Shown here: one piece after another, positions 12,273-23,387 of the stretch | Position numbering within the stretch: the first letter of the stretch is position 1 | How the letters are laid out: every line of letters begins with the position of its first letter | Assembly: GCA_033439765.1 (NCBI GenBank) | Contig: JAULSN010000005.1 | Coordinates: forward strand, 3,735,001-3,799,000 | Length of the DNA: 64,000 nt | Reading direction: 5' to 3' | Source: Lasiosphaeria ovina | Lineage: Eukaryota > Ascomycota > Sordariomycetes > Sordariales > Lasiosphaeriaceae | Translations under genes and position numbers: made by a program | Notes under the pieces: generated by a model | Told to the model about the DNA's origin: nothing | Databases searched by the model: none | What the model saw: only the letters and a program-made list of their open reading frames with translations

Positions 12273-12726
12273 CTTGAGATCTGTCGAGCTTCTAGGCTCG
12301 GCGCGGACGGTGTGGGCGGCGTGAAATTATAAGGCGGGTGGTTTATCGCGTCTTGGTCGGTTTTACGTTTTACTGCCCCCTAAATTTTTAGTCTGGCGAG
12401 GCTTGCCAGTTCATCCATCCGGTCTTGGACAGACAAATAGCGGGCCGAGACGGCGCTGCGCTTCACCGCCCTGGTAATTGCCTGCCGAGAACTACACGTG
12501 TACGGGCCAAAACGCGACCTGGAAAATGCCTGCCGGGGGCCCTTGCACGCAGGCCCCCAGACGCTAAATTATCATCCAGCCCACCGCACCCCTGCGCGTC
12601 TCATGAAATTTTTGGGCAACCTGTACCTGAATGATGTCGGGGCTTTTGACAACCCAACTTGACTTTTCTGGTCACTTGGAGTCTTGGACAACAACAGCAA
12701 CAACAAGCGGCACGCAACACGTCACC
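12273..12726. promoter_or_regulatory. Shared divergent promoter region, mrp49-like and GEP3
   Basis: 454 bp between two start codons on opposite strands. Both products act in mitochondrial translation, so co-regulation from this segment is plausible. No specific factor site could be identified with confidence. Confidence 0.4.
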
Positions 12727-14937
12727 ATGCAGATGCAGCGAGGCCGTACGCTCAGCTCGAGATGGCTGGGAAGGGTGTTTAGCGTCGAGCGCGGTGGCCT
12801 TCCATCAGAACTACCGCCGTATCTCTGTCCAGCATTCTTCCGGCCTCTGGCAGTTCCCAGTGTTGGTGGTCGGCGCCTTCGCCAAGGCGCGCCCTCGTTC
12901 CAAATCCGCAATCATGCCCAAACCCGCGGACTGCATGTACATGCTGCTGCCGCCCCAACTACGACGCAGCCCATTCTAGTTCACAGGCCCTCGAAGTCGC
13001 TGCCGGTACAATGCTCAGGCTGCGGCGGCTTGTCTCAGACGACTGTGCCCGACCAGGCAGGCTACTTCGATCTGTCGCGCAGGGCCGTCAAGCAGTATCT
13101 GGGTCTCGAGGAAGACGAACATGGACAGGGGCGAGTCGGGGCCCACAAGTACGGCGATGTGGTTGAGGAGGCGCTTAAGAGAGTAAACCTAAACAAAATG
13201 GAAAGGCAAGGCGTCGACCTCAAGTTGCTGCTGCCGGATCCCAAACCTCGCCGTCCCGAGGTGGCAGCCGCATCCGTCAAGCCTCCTATTTGCGATCGCT
13301 GTCACAACTTGATTCATCACCATGCTGGCAATTCCATATTCCACCCCAGCATCGAGTCGCTACGCGACACGATCGACGAGTCACCGTACAAGTACAACCA
13401 CGTCTACCATGTGTTAGATGCTGCCGACTTCCCCATGTCTATACTCCCGAAACTAAGGGAGATCGTGGACTTGTCGACGATGCGGTCGCAGAATCGGCGC
13501 GCGGGCGAACCAACATTCCGTAATGGGCGCAAAACGGACATCAGCTTCATTATCAGCCGGTCCGATCTCTTCGCGCCCCAGAAAGAACAGGTGGATCGAC
13601 TAATGCCGTATTTGAGGGATACACTCCGGGGGGCGCTGGGCCGTGTTGCCCGGAATCTTCGACTCGGCAACATCCACTGCGTCAGCGCCAAGAGGGGATG
13701 GTGGACCAAGAAGCTAAAGGAAGAGATATGGGAACGCGGCGGCGCCGGGTGGATGGTTGGCAAGGTCAATGTGGGCAAGAGCCAGCTGTTCCAGAGTGTG
13801 TTCCCCAAGGGGCGGATGGACTGGAAGCCTCCCAAGCATGATATTTCTATCGTTATGCATCCAAAGGAGCAAGCCTCCCCATCCTCTGGGGTAGCAGGAA
13901 GCGACCCCTTCAGCGCTCTTTTCGCCAAGCCAAAAAGGCGAGTGACCGAGGACCTCGCTCTGCTGCCGCCAGCCCTACCGGAAGCCGAATACCCCGATAT
14001 GCCCGTCGTCTCGTCACTCCCAGGGACGACTGCGTCCCCCATCCGCATGCCTTTTGGTGGCGGAAAGGGCGAGCTGATTGATCTCCCTGGACTCTCCCGG
14101 GGCGAGCTGGAAAATTTCGTCAAAGAAGATAAGCGTTCCTCACTGATAATGAAGAACCGCGTCACCCCTGAGCAGTTGTCGCTCAGGCCCGGTCAGTCGC
14201 TGCTGATCGGCGGCTTGATCCGGATCACACCGCAGACAACCGACCTTGTCTTCTTGTCGTACGCCTTTACTCCGATCGAGCCTCACGTATCATCTACGGT
14301 CAAGGCCATTGCCATCCAGGAGCAGTCCGAGGAGGCGCCCAACGTCGAGACCATCGCTCTCCCCGGCACCGGCGACAAGATCAAGCATGCCGGGTCCTTC
14401 AAGCTGCGGTACGACGTCACGAAGCCCCGCGCGGGCCCCATCACGCGCCGCAATGCCGCCAACATCTCCGTTGACAGGCTCCCCTACCGTGTCTTCTCCA
14501 TCGACATCCTGATCGAGGGCTGCGGCTGGGTCGAGCTCGTGTCCCAGGTCCGCACCAAGAACCTCATGCCCTCATTCTCGCCAACGGAGAAGCCCGTGGC
14601 CAAAGCAGCCGACAACTGGTCCTCCGACCGGATAACGACGCTAGACCTGTCGGAGCCCGACCGGAACGACTGGCGAGCCGGAACCGGAGCGGCAGACGCA
14701 AGCGCAGACAATGACGGCCGCCCTGACAAGCGCGACCCGCTCGAGGACTGCTACCCCGTCGTCGACGTCTACAGCCCTGAGGGCCGCTTCATCGGCTCCC
14801 GCCCGCCCATGAACGCCTGGCTCCTCAACAAACCCAGGACAGAGCACATCATGAAGCGCCCGAGGAAGAGCATGCGCGGCGTCAAGAAGGAGGTCAAGAA
14901 GAGGCGGCACCTCTTGCAGGCTGTCGGCCTGGAGTAA
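12727..14937 (+). CDS. GEP3: GEP3/MTG3-type circularly permuted mitochondrial GTPase (YqeH family)
   Basis: One exon. The frame is open from 12631, but the ATG at 12727 in an ACCATG context starts an Arg-rich, acid-poor leader suited to mitochondrial import and gives 736 residues. The order of motifs is permuted, as in YqeH/MTG3: a zinc-binding pair CSGC (96-99) and CDRC (189-192), then G4 (SRSD), G5 (SAKRGWW), the P-loop GKVNVGKS (345-352) and finally G3 DLPG (452-455). In yeast, Gep3 is needed for maturation of the mitochondrial small ribosomal subunit; the same role is inferred here. A Pro/Ser-rich insertion follows the P-loop segment. The C-terminus is basic (RPRKSMRGVKKEVKKRR), consistent with RNA contact. 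Confidence 0.9.
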   Translation: MQMQRGRTLSSRWLGRVFSVERGGLPSELPPYLCPAFFRPLAVPSVGGRRLRQGAPSFQIRNHAQTRGLHVHAAAAPTTTQPILVHRPSKSLPVQCSGCGGLSQTTVPDQAGYFDLSRRAVKQYLGLEEDEHGQGRVGAHKYGDVVEEALKRVNLNKMERQGVDLKLLLPDPKPRRPEVAAASVKPPICDRCHNLIHHHAGNSIFHPSIESLRDTIDESPYKYNHVYHVLDAADFPMSILPKLREIVDLSTMRSQNRRAGEPTFRNGRKTDISFIISRSDLFAPQKEQVDRLMPYLRDTLRGALGRVARNLRLGNIHCVSAKRGWWTKKLKEEIWERGGAGWMVGKVNVGKSQLFQSVFPKGRMDWKPPKHDISIVMHPKEQASPSSGVAGSDPFSALFAKPKRRVTEDLALLPPALPEAEYPDMPVVSSLPGTTASPIRMPFGGGKGELIDLPGLSRGELENFVKEDKRSSLIMKNRVTPEQLSLRPGQSLLIGGLIRITPQTTDLVFLSYAFTPIEPHVSSTVKAIAIQEQSEEAPNVETIALPGTGDKIKHAGSFKLRYDVTKPRAGPITRRNAANISVDRLPYRVFSIDILIEGCGWVELVSQVRTKNLMPSFSPTEKPVAKAADNWSSDRITTLDLSEPDRNDWRAGTGAADASADNDGRPDKRDPLEDCYPVVDVYSPEGRFIGSRPPMNAWLLNKPRTEHIMKRPRKSMRGVKKEVKKRRHLLQAVGLE

Positions 14938-15541
14938 AGAGGTAAGGTAGTTCCTTCTCCTCTCAGTGTTCTTAGTTTCCCGTCCAAGTGGACTTGTATA
15001 TGTACTTATATTGAATTGTATAAAACCAAAATATTTACATTTATTCTTCCTCGTTCGTTTTGGCAGCTATATTTCATAGAGTTGACAAAAAAGGAAGTCC
15101 GGATGATGTTCACACAACTGCGAAACATACATATTTGGTTCCTACGACAGCAATCTGTTGCAAGGGTTCTGAATACCTTCCCTCCGTTGTTAGAGCAAAG
15201 AGGGTGAGGTATGGACTGCGTTAGCGTGCGCTTGTCTGCATATGTATGCTATTGCAGACTAGGGTCTATTGTCTGATCGCTATGTTCAAGAATGCCCGTA
15301 TCCAAACCGGGTAATATTCAAGTCCCAATCCAATCAAACAACATGTGATATGATATCGAACCGACATCATTCGTAAACAAAAACCCTCGGCCTAACCTCC
15401 CCAAACGCCAGGCGCGAATTGCGCTCTACCCAACCCACAAGATTCCATCCTTTACTGAGCTGTACCACCCCTTTAAGAATTTGAATGAAAAAGAAAAAAA
15501 GAAAACTTATCCAAGTCTCATATGTTGCCCTATTATTCGTG
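14938..15541. other. Convergent 3' intergenic region
   Basis: 604 bp between the GEP3 stop and the stop of the Tag1-like gene. AT-rich, with terminator-like TATATGTACTTATATTG immediately after GEP3. No gene seen. Confidence 0.45.
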
Positions 15542-15983
15542 TCATATCCTCACACTTGCACCGATGCCCTTGCCGATATACCAAAGCTCTTCGGTCCATT
15601 CGCCGAGGCGCACGTCGACCACGGCATGGGCGTCGAGCTTGAGCTTGCCGCCGAGAGCCTGGCGGAGGCGCTCGTAGCCGACAGAGTCGAGGGACCACTC
15701 GACGGGGAGTTTCGGGGTCAGCGAGGAGCCGGGGGGCGCGGCGAAGGGCAGGTCATATTCGATGCGGCCGATGGGCTCGGTGTGGTTGTACAGGGCCGTG
15801 GCGTTGACGCGGTCAATGTACAAGGTGTTGTGCTGGAGGGGGGAAACGAGTGTGAAGGTGGCCGTCGAGGAAAAGACGTGAAATGTGGCGTCGCGGATGA
15901 AGTGTGGCTGCTCGTCGTCGTCGTCGTCATCGTCATCGTCGCCATCGTCGTCGTCTCCGTCTCCATCCCCGTCATCGCCACCG

Positions 15984-16018
<35 letters not shown>

Positions 16019-18461
16019 CCGCGGTAGCTTGATACGCGGCGCCGCCACTGTCACGTTCAGCCGCGACAGCGCCTCGCCAAGGAGCGGCTGAGAAGGCATG
16101 CTGCCTCTGTGTGTCCGCAGCGTGACGGTCGTGTTGAAGCCAGATATGTACTGCGACAGAAGGTCGCGTCCCTGCTTCACGCCATGCTTCCCGCCCATGG
16201 ACGGGTTCCATATTGCAGATACTACGAGGTTTGTGTTGTTGCCGGTCTTGACGTCGAGGTTCTTTGCTATGGCCTCGCCCACCGTGGTGCCGTTGCTGAG
16301 AACGTGTATACTGAGCCAAGGAATGTGAGCCGAGTACGGCGACGGGTTGGTGACGTTGACTGTTGCTTCAAGAGTGATGGAGTCCGCCGTGGTGCTGATA
16401 ATATCGATGTTCCCGACCTTGGGCACAACGGAGCCGATCAGGTCTTTCGAAAAGGCTACAAAACGACGAGTTAGTTTGACGATCCGAAGGGTGGAGGGCT
16501 GGTGACAGCGTCGGGCGGACGGCAATGAAAGCCATCAAACAAGGCGACTGACAGTACTACCAGAATGAAGACGGACGTTTTACTGGGATTTTGCCCTCCG
16601 CAGGAACCCCTTTCAACTCCAGCTGGCCAAGAATCGTCTGCACCCTGACCTCGACCAGTGCCGAGATGCCCAAAATAACCTCCTCGCCTCCAAAGAGGAG
16701 TGCTTGCATGACATCGGTCAGCACGTTTCCGTCTGTCACGTTCAATGGCGCGTCTTTGATAAAAGACTGAATGTGAAGCATTGCCTCGCGGTCTTTCGCC
16801 GCTGCGTATTGGGTCGAGTTTGCCTTTTGCCACTGTTCCAAGTTGAGTTCGCCCAGCTTTTTGGTACGATAAAAGACGTCGGCGTCAGCCCGCACATGAG
16901 AAACGTTCAGGGTGAAGTTCATCTCGGAAGGGAGCGCAGCGAAGACCTGGATTGTCCCTGACACCTTCAAATCCGCATCCGGGTCGCCGGGCTCGGCAAA
17001 GGGGTCCGGCAGCGTAAAGTCCACATCGCTCAAGGAGAAGTTGCGAATCAGATTATCGAAAGACTTTCCAGGAAATGGCACAGGAACTGTGATGCTAGAG
17101 AGGATGTCTGTAAGCCACTCGGGCGTATCTGTGCTTGGTTGTTCCTGGCCCCGCACAAATACGGTTGCCGGTTCACCGCCGAGGTACTTCTTGAAGAAGT
17201 TGTCGAGCGGTGAGGAATCCGAATTAGGACAGAGTCGGGTCAGAAGCTTTGGGATCTCCTTGACCAAGCCATGAGCATCGACGACCACGTCTGACTGCGG
17301 CCGTACGGCTACAGTGCTGGTCACGGCGGATGCGACGAGGATAAAGGGGTCATTCGCATCGCAACCAGGTATGAGCACTTCAAACCCGAGCTCTGGTACA
17401 TTGACAGATAGCGGATACTTGTTGAATGCCTGAACGGAGACTTCGGCCGCAATGGCTTTGCCGTCGTGTCCCGGGAAGGGTTCCTCTTCGAAGTTGAGTT
17501 TTGTTATGTTGTACTCGGGCACTTGGGGCAATTCCTTGGCTACACAACTCATCAGCAAAAAGGCTCAAAAATCAAGGTACAATGTTCGAGTTATCTGCTG
17601 TCAGGCCCTCTAAACGAAGGCCTTCTCGCCAAAGTACAGGGTAGCAAACGAGCGGTAGAGATATTGACCTTCAAAGGTGAAAACCTCGGCGATGGAGTGC
17701 GTCCCGAGCGGAATGATGCCGGCCTTCAGTTGGACGTCGGCCTTCCCCAGCAGCTGCAGCGCATCCAGCTTGCCGCCCAGCCACAGATTGGCAATGATCC
17801 GAACACTCTCAGCATTGCCCGGGATGAGCTCGGCAACAAAGTCGACTTCCGTGGTCTGACCCTCGACTATGCTGCCCACCAAGGGGGGCACAGAGGCGCT
17901 GCCGAGCAAGACGTCGTCGTGCTCGGGGAGATACACATTGATCTTGGTTTCTTGACTCCCCAAATTCCGCACTAGCCACCCAGTAGCTACCCCCACGCGC
18001 CTCACATGCTCGTTCTGCACGCGCTGGCCATCTAGTCGGAACTTGAGCTGGATGCGGGCGCGGACGCCATCGGCCGTAATAGACTCGAGGGAGAGGTTCG
18101 TTGGCTCAATAACAGCTGCTTGCTTGGCGTATTCCTCGACGACAGCCGGGGCAAAGAAGGCAACGACAATGATGGAAAGCGTAATGAGCGACAAAACAAT
18201 GACAGCAATGACGGACGGCCATCTTATTGATTTCGCCTTGGTTGATTTGGTAGACGAGGCGTGAGAAGCGTGGGAGGTGATGGAGGCGACATCGGCGTTG
18301 GCGTCGGCGTCAGCAATATCATCCTGCTCCCCGTCGTAGCGGGGCGTCGTATCCGATCCCGAGAGCAGCGGGGTTGACTCGAGGGACCCGTCGGACGGGG
18401 GCGTCGGCGCCTTGGACTTGCCGGCAGCGGCGAGCAGCGGCGACCTTTCGGAATCGGACAT
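15542..18461 (-). CDS. Large type-II vacuolar-membrane-like protein, Tag1/DUF3712 family
   Basis: Three exons (17669-18461, 16577-17539, 15542-16455) give an 889-residue model. The first about 85 residues are Ser/Asp/Ala-rich and cytosolic in character. One strong membrane segment follows (about 86-110), and the rest reads as repeated beta-rich LEA/Ig-like modules with many N-glycosylation sequons, fitting a lumenal domain. This layout matches the fungal family containing yeast Tag1 (YLR173W), a vacuolar protein reported to help end autophagy; many databases label homologues 'pre-rRNA processing'. Both introns need weak donors (GTCAAT and GTCCGT) to keep the frame, so the joins are plausible, not proven. 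A Gly run followed by an Asp/Gly run lies near the C-terminal third. Confidence 0.72.
15908..16020. repeat. Gly/Asp codon-repeat tract inside the Tag1-like gene
   Basis: GCC/GTC-type triplet repeats on the plus strand encode, on the minus strand, about fourteen consecutive Gly followed by about thirty residues that are almost all Asp or Gly. Such triplet runs commonly vary in length between strains. Confidence 0.9.
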
Positions 18462-20388
18462 GATGGGAAGCTGTCAGACGGTCGACGTCGGGTAATGATG
18501 ACGAATGATGAACGGGTACCGAGGTAGCCCTGGAGCGCAGGCAGCTTCCAGGTTTTCACGAACGATGGATGCACTTGCGCGCCCTCGCTATAACATGGCA
18601 GCAGTGCGTGCTAAGCCCAGTACAGAGGAAAGGGAAAAGGAAGGAGGAGGAGAGATGAGGTGGAATACGGTTTGATGGAGTGGGTTAAGCTCGGTGGAAG
18701 AGCCGGTTCCAAGTTTGGCTGAGGCTGACGTTGAGGTCACCTGGGCTGGAACAACAACAAGGCGGGCCGGGGGACAGGGCGGCAGGCACTGAATGGCCAC
18801 CAGGGCCCAGGCGCGGGAGGCCAACTTCCCCGCCACGCCACTGCTAGGTTTCCAGATGGAGATGTGCACCGTGGAGGGGTGCGCGGTCGTGATTGGCCGT
18901 TCAAAGGCGTGCCGCGTGGCGAAACTCTAATTGAACAGTGCCAACTTCAGTTCCTGGGCTCCATTGCTGGGCAAAGAAGCAAACCAACCTGGAAGTTAGC
19001 CCGAGGAAAGATAAAAAATGAGATTTCAGACACAACCTAACTACCCCAAATGTGGGCCAAGCCATGTTCGTTAACTGACATCGTGGACGGGGTGGGAGCT
19101 CCGAGTAAGAAAGGGTATAAAACAGCTAACAGACTGCCAAATTGGCTGTATGTTTTCTCTTCCTTTCTTCATCCTAGTTAAGGTAGCCAGCCATCAGGTC
19201 ATGAGCCCGGTTTCTTTGCTTCCTGCCTCACTCTCTCCTACCAGTTGTAGCCGCTCTGCTTGAGTGAGGCTGTACAGAGGGAGCAACAGCTCAATAATCT
19301 TTTTAGGGGCGTAGTTGTGTTTCTTCGCCTACCCAGGGTGCTCAAGGAAGTATTACTCAGCTAGCATGGGGAACTGCTCCATGAAGATCCTCTCCTTTAG
19401 GGGAATTCCACTGAGGTAGGCGCTGGCGAAAGTCGATTTGCAGGCCGGCCCAGTTGAACACGGCCGGCTACTACAAGTAGAATTGAAGCCGAACGCATAC
19501 CTCAGCGGGATCCCTCTGCAGGAGCGCATCTTCATGGAGCAGTTCGCTATGTTAGCTGGGTTCTTTGAGTACCGCGAGCAGGTAAATAGACATGACTACG
19601 CCCCTGAAAAGGCTATTGAGTTGTTACTTCCTCTGTATGGCCTCAAGCAGAGCGGCTACAACTGGCAGGATGTAGTGAGGCAGGAAGTAAAGAAACCGGG
19701 CTTATTACCTGCCAAATTGCACAGTGCCAATATGACAATAGGTAGTTCAAAAATCATGAGACAAGTCACTTGATTAACGGTGCAGTTAGCCCTGTTTGTG
19801 CAAGGCGAGGTTGTCGGCGCTTTCAAAGCTCATTAGTTCCATAATTGGTGGCTGGGTTTGGTTGATGTTTGGATATTTCTCAGAGCACTGAACGGGGACA
19901 GTTAAGTTTAGCTTTGCCCACAACCCAGAAGCATACCTATGCAGTGTGTGACATAGGTGCAATACGTACTATACAATCTCAACCAATCTCACTTCCATTA
20001 CTATGAGCGCCATCGTCAACATAGTATCTAAGGTAGATATCGGTAGGTCGCCAGGCCCACAGGCGAGAGAGGTTTCGACACCTATTGCCCCCTTAGAGGC
20101 ACTGAATTCCACTTGCGTTGATCGCCACGGCGAAGAGCACAGCGGCCAGAGAATGCGGTAAATAAATATAACTATAAAAATAGCAAATGTACGCATTTTA
20201 TTCCGTACTAGCCAACCATAACCCAATGCCCAGTCATGCCACGTTGATCGCAATGCCGGAATAGATAGGTCTTGACACTAAGAAATAAACAAAAAGGAAA
20301 GTCATAAGACACATGATCCCGCCCAGGTACACACGAACCCATCCGTCCAGAAAACAGGACAGATAGAATCTCTACCTCCTTTCTCTCT
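18462..20388. other. Intergenic region with a decayed retroelement
   Basis: The first part is the promoter of the Tag1-like gene. The middle (about 19196-19711) is an inverted pair of Copia reverse-transcriptase fragments, listed separately. From 19720 to 20388 the DNA is AT-rich, with no supported gene, up to the stop of IMA1. Confidence 0.55.
19196..19711. mobile_element. Inverted pair of Ty1/Copia reverse-transcriptase remnants
   Basis: The plus arm (about 19488-19711) encodes AYLSGIPLQERIFMEQF and LLPLYGLKQSGYNWQD; these match the Copia RT blocks that usually read AFLNG-L-E-IYM-QP and LYGLKQS-R-W. The minus arm (about 19196-19425) encodes the same peptide region, AYLSGIPLKERIFMEQF, in the opposite direction with internal stops. 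The arms differ mainly by C/T and G/A changes and are separated by about 60 bp, forming a large imperfect palindrome. No LTR, integrase or RNase H segment remains. Confidence 0.8.
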
Positions 20389-22380
20389 CTATTTCCTCTT
20401 CTTCTCCGAGCCTCCCGTACCAAGCAGCCCCAGCCACGGCCGGCTGATCCACGAACCACCCTCGCGCTCGGCCTGGGCGCGGCGGTCCTCCTGTTGGCTC
20501 GGCGTGAGCGCCAAGCTCTCGCCAAAGAGTTCAGAGAGGGAGTTGCGCGGGTCGTTCTGAGGCGCGGGAGGGAAGAAGGACTGCTCGGCAAAGGCGACGC
20601 GGTGCTGTGAAGCGTTCCCGTCATCTTGCCGGTTGTGGAAGTTTGCATCTCTGGCAAGGAGTGTGCGGTCGTTTCCCCTGAAAAGGACGTTATGCTGCTG
20701 CTGACGCTGCCGCTCCTGCTCCCTAGTGAGGGGGCTTTTACGCAGCAGCGGCTGGTTTGGCGGGTTATAGACGAGCTGCGCCGGCGTCGTGGGGGCGGGA
20801 GGCACGCGGTACCAAAAAGTGCCCTTATGCTCTTCTGTCGGTGCCTCGCCGAAACCTTGAGTCTGCCGCTGGCCATACGTGTTGAAGGCGCGGTACTTGG
20901 ACTGCGTCGGAGACCAGTCCATCTCCTGCTCGTATTGCGGCGCTGCTGACGGCACGCGGCTGGATGATAAGTTTAGTAGGTCTATTGGCAGCTCCTCGGT
21001 TTGCCGCGGAATGTGAGAGAATCCCATCTGGGGTTTCTTTCGCGAAAACGACGGCAAAGACATGTCTTCGTCTAGGGTGACAGGACTTGGTGGTCTGTTG
21101 AAGGAGACCAGTTGGTTTGCTGTAGGGGTATGCGATATCTCATCGAGCAATTCCGCCATGCTCTTGGTTTCGTCTTTTTGGGAAGGGCTTGGCGACAGAG
21201 GCTCGATGGCGTTATGTTGAAGGCGATCGAACCGCGGAGAGGCTGCCGCGGACGAGGGCTGAAACAGGGGCGACATGTCAATCCGAATCGAACGCGGCCC
21301 AAGTACGTAAATCTATAAAACCAGGTCAGCAACAAGGCCATACACAGCGATGGAGGATTTAAACTTGTACATACCAGCAGCGCGAAGCCTGCGCCAAGGA
21401 CGTGGCCGGCTGTCTGGAGGTAAATGAGCGAGAGGTCTGGTTTCGTGATGCCTGGCACCTTTGGCAACAAAAGCCGAAGGACGATGGCTATGGCCTGGAA
21501 CGTGTACCACGCAGAGACGCCTTTGATGTGCTTGGAAAAGCCCCGGAATATCTGGACAAATCGTGGGCACCACCACACGCTCATCACGCTGGCAGTCGTA
21601 CTTAGTGATATGAGCCGGTCCGTTGACGGCAGACGTTCTAGAACGGCGCCGCAGCTCTTGAGCAAAATGACGGGCAGAAAAGCTTGGGGGTCGCCACCCA
21701 ATTCCTGGAAATGCTGTAGATAGACTTCCTGCAAAATAGAAGCATGCCAAGTAAGCTGGAAAAATAGCCCGCCGAGCCATAGCCACCGGCCCAGCCAGTC
21801 GAGCCGATTCAGCCAGCTCGTCTGTGTCGAGCTACGCCGGATCATCGTGCTCCTGTCGACCATGCGCCGCAGGACATCTGCCTTTGCAGTGTAGGCGGCC
21901 TGCTCCATACGCTGTCGCACTCTTGGCTCGCACTCGGCGCATATCTGAGGGTACAGTTTCTCCTGGCGATTGCGGAACTTGTAGAGGTTTTTCTCGCGAG
22001 CAGCGTACTCTGGGTCATCTGGGTCTGGGAGGTATTGAGCTAAGGAGGCGCGCAGAAGATGCTGGTTCTTGAGGCATGTCGCGCAGAAGACGGCATCGGT
22101 AGGACTCGTGGGCGGCGACGGGGCGTGTGACGCAGCATACCTAGCGGGCGTCGCTATCCGCTCAGTCGCCACAGGCGGGTCGGTGATTTCTCCATTCTGA
22201 GAGCGGTCAGCTGTCTGTGGTTACTAGAAATAGAGAAGAGGGGGGAATCACCTCATCCAAGTAGTTGGTGGCTTCGCACTTGAGGCATTCGAAGCGGCGG
22301 ATCTTGCCGTCGAAGGCCGTCGAGGTCCTGAACCCGCAGTAGAAGCATTTGAGGTAGCGGTTCCGATTGAGGAGCGGCAT
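20389..22380 (-). CDS. IMA1: Inner nuclear membrane protein Ima1 (NET5/Samp1 family)
   Basis: Three exons (22252-22380, 21375-22196, 20389-21312), all phase 0, give 624 residues. The N-terminus carries CxxC pairs (C12/C15 and C32/C35) in KCFYCGFRTS and ECLKCEATNYLDE. After the first intron comes NGEITDPP, then a second set of CxxC motifs (FCATC, ICAEC). This is the Ima1 N-terminal domain. About four hydrophobic segments follow (from the WLNRLDWLGRWLWLGGLFF region through ALLIYVLGPRS), then a Ser/Pro/Gln-rich tail of about 300 residues. In fission yeast Ima1 sits at the inner nuclear membrane and helps couple centromeric chromatin to the cytoskeleton. The last 60 residues are basic (GLLGTGGSEKKRK). 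Confidence 0.85.
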
Positions 22381-23387
22381 CTTCTTGCTTGCACCCAGGA
22401 CGGAGAAGCACAAGCAACCATTGCAGAGCGACAGAGAATGCGGTACGTCTACAGGCAATGACGTCTTGTAGCTGCGTGTTTCGGGTACTCGTTGATGTCT
22501 CTTGCGCTGGTCACTTCGGAGACCGAAAGTTGGGCGGATTCTGCCGGGCGGTCGACTGATTTCAAGAGCCCGACAGCTTCCAAGATTCCCGTCCCAATTG
22601 CTCCCAAAGACGCGCTAACGCGACAGGGGGGCGCCGGACACTTGTGCTCCACACACGATGTCATGCTTTTCAGCCGCCTCACAGGGGGGATGGAAGCTTA
22701 GCGCACAGACCAACTCGCCCTTCTGTGGGCGGCGGCCCGCTGCAGATTTGTCCCTGCTCACGGGTTATAGCGTTGAAAGTGATGCACAGTGCGCGTCACC
22801 AACTAAGGTACCGTACCGAATGAGAGGTTCCTTGATGAAGATGGCCAGATTGCTGGCGCTTTATTGCTAACCATACTGATCTGATGATATGCAGACCCGA
22901 GTTTTGGCCAGCTCATTAGTTATTCACCTCGTCTTCGGCGAATCCACCCCATTCAGCAATCGACCACCTGTCTTTGGCAGTTTGCTCTTATTAATTTGGG
23001 GATTTGGAAGCTAGACTGCCTTTCGGAGAGAGGGACCAGGTGCACGCATCATCGCATGCCACAATCATCAAATCCCAGTCGCCTCTTTCTCTTGACATTG
23101 CGTGCTTTCCAAGACACATATCTGTCCGCCCAGGCCTAACATGCTGTCGCCCTCGCCCGTCGCCATCAAAGCACCAGACGGCCGCAGATGACATAGCGTA
23201 GGTAGTTTTATTTCCCCATTTTCTTGCGAGCGTGAAAGTCTAACGCCCTATCAGTTGGCCGACCCATTCTTGCAGAACCCGTCCAGCTGGGTTGTAGAAG
23301 ACTGCCAACATAGTTGGCAGATAGGGCTTTTGTCACAAACTTATAACCGAATGCCCTGTCCTGGCATCTGGAATTCCAAATCTCAAT
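22381..23387. other. Divergent intergenic region between IMA1 and ALG14
   Basis: About 1 kb containing both 5' regions. A TAAGGTACCGTACC motif lies near 22804. No ORF here has convincing coding character. Confidence 0.45.
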
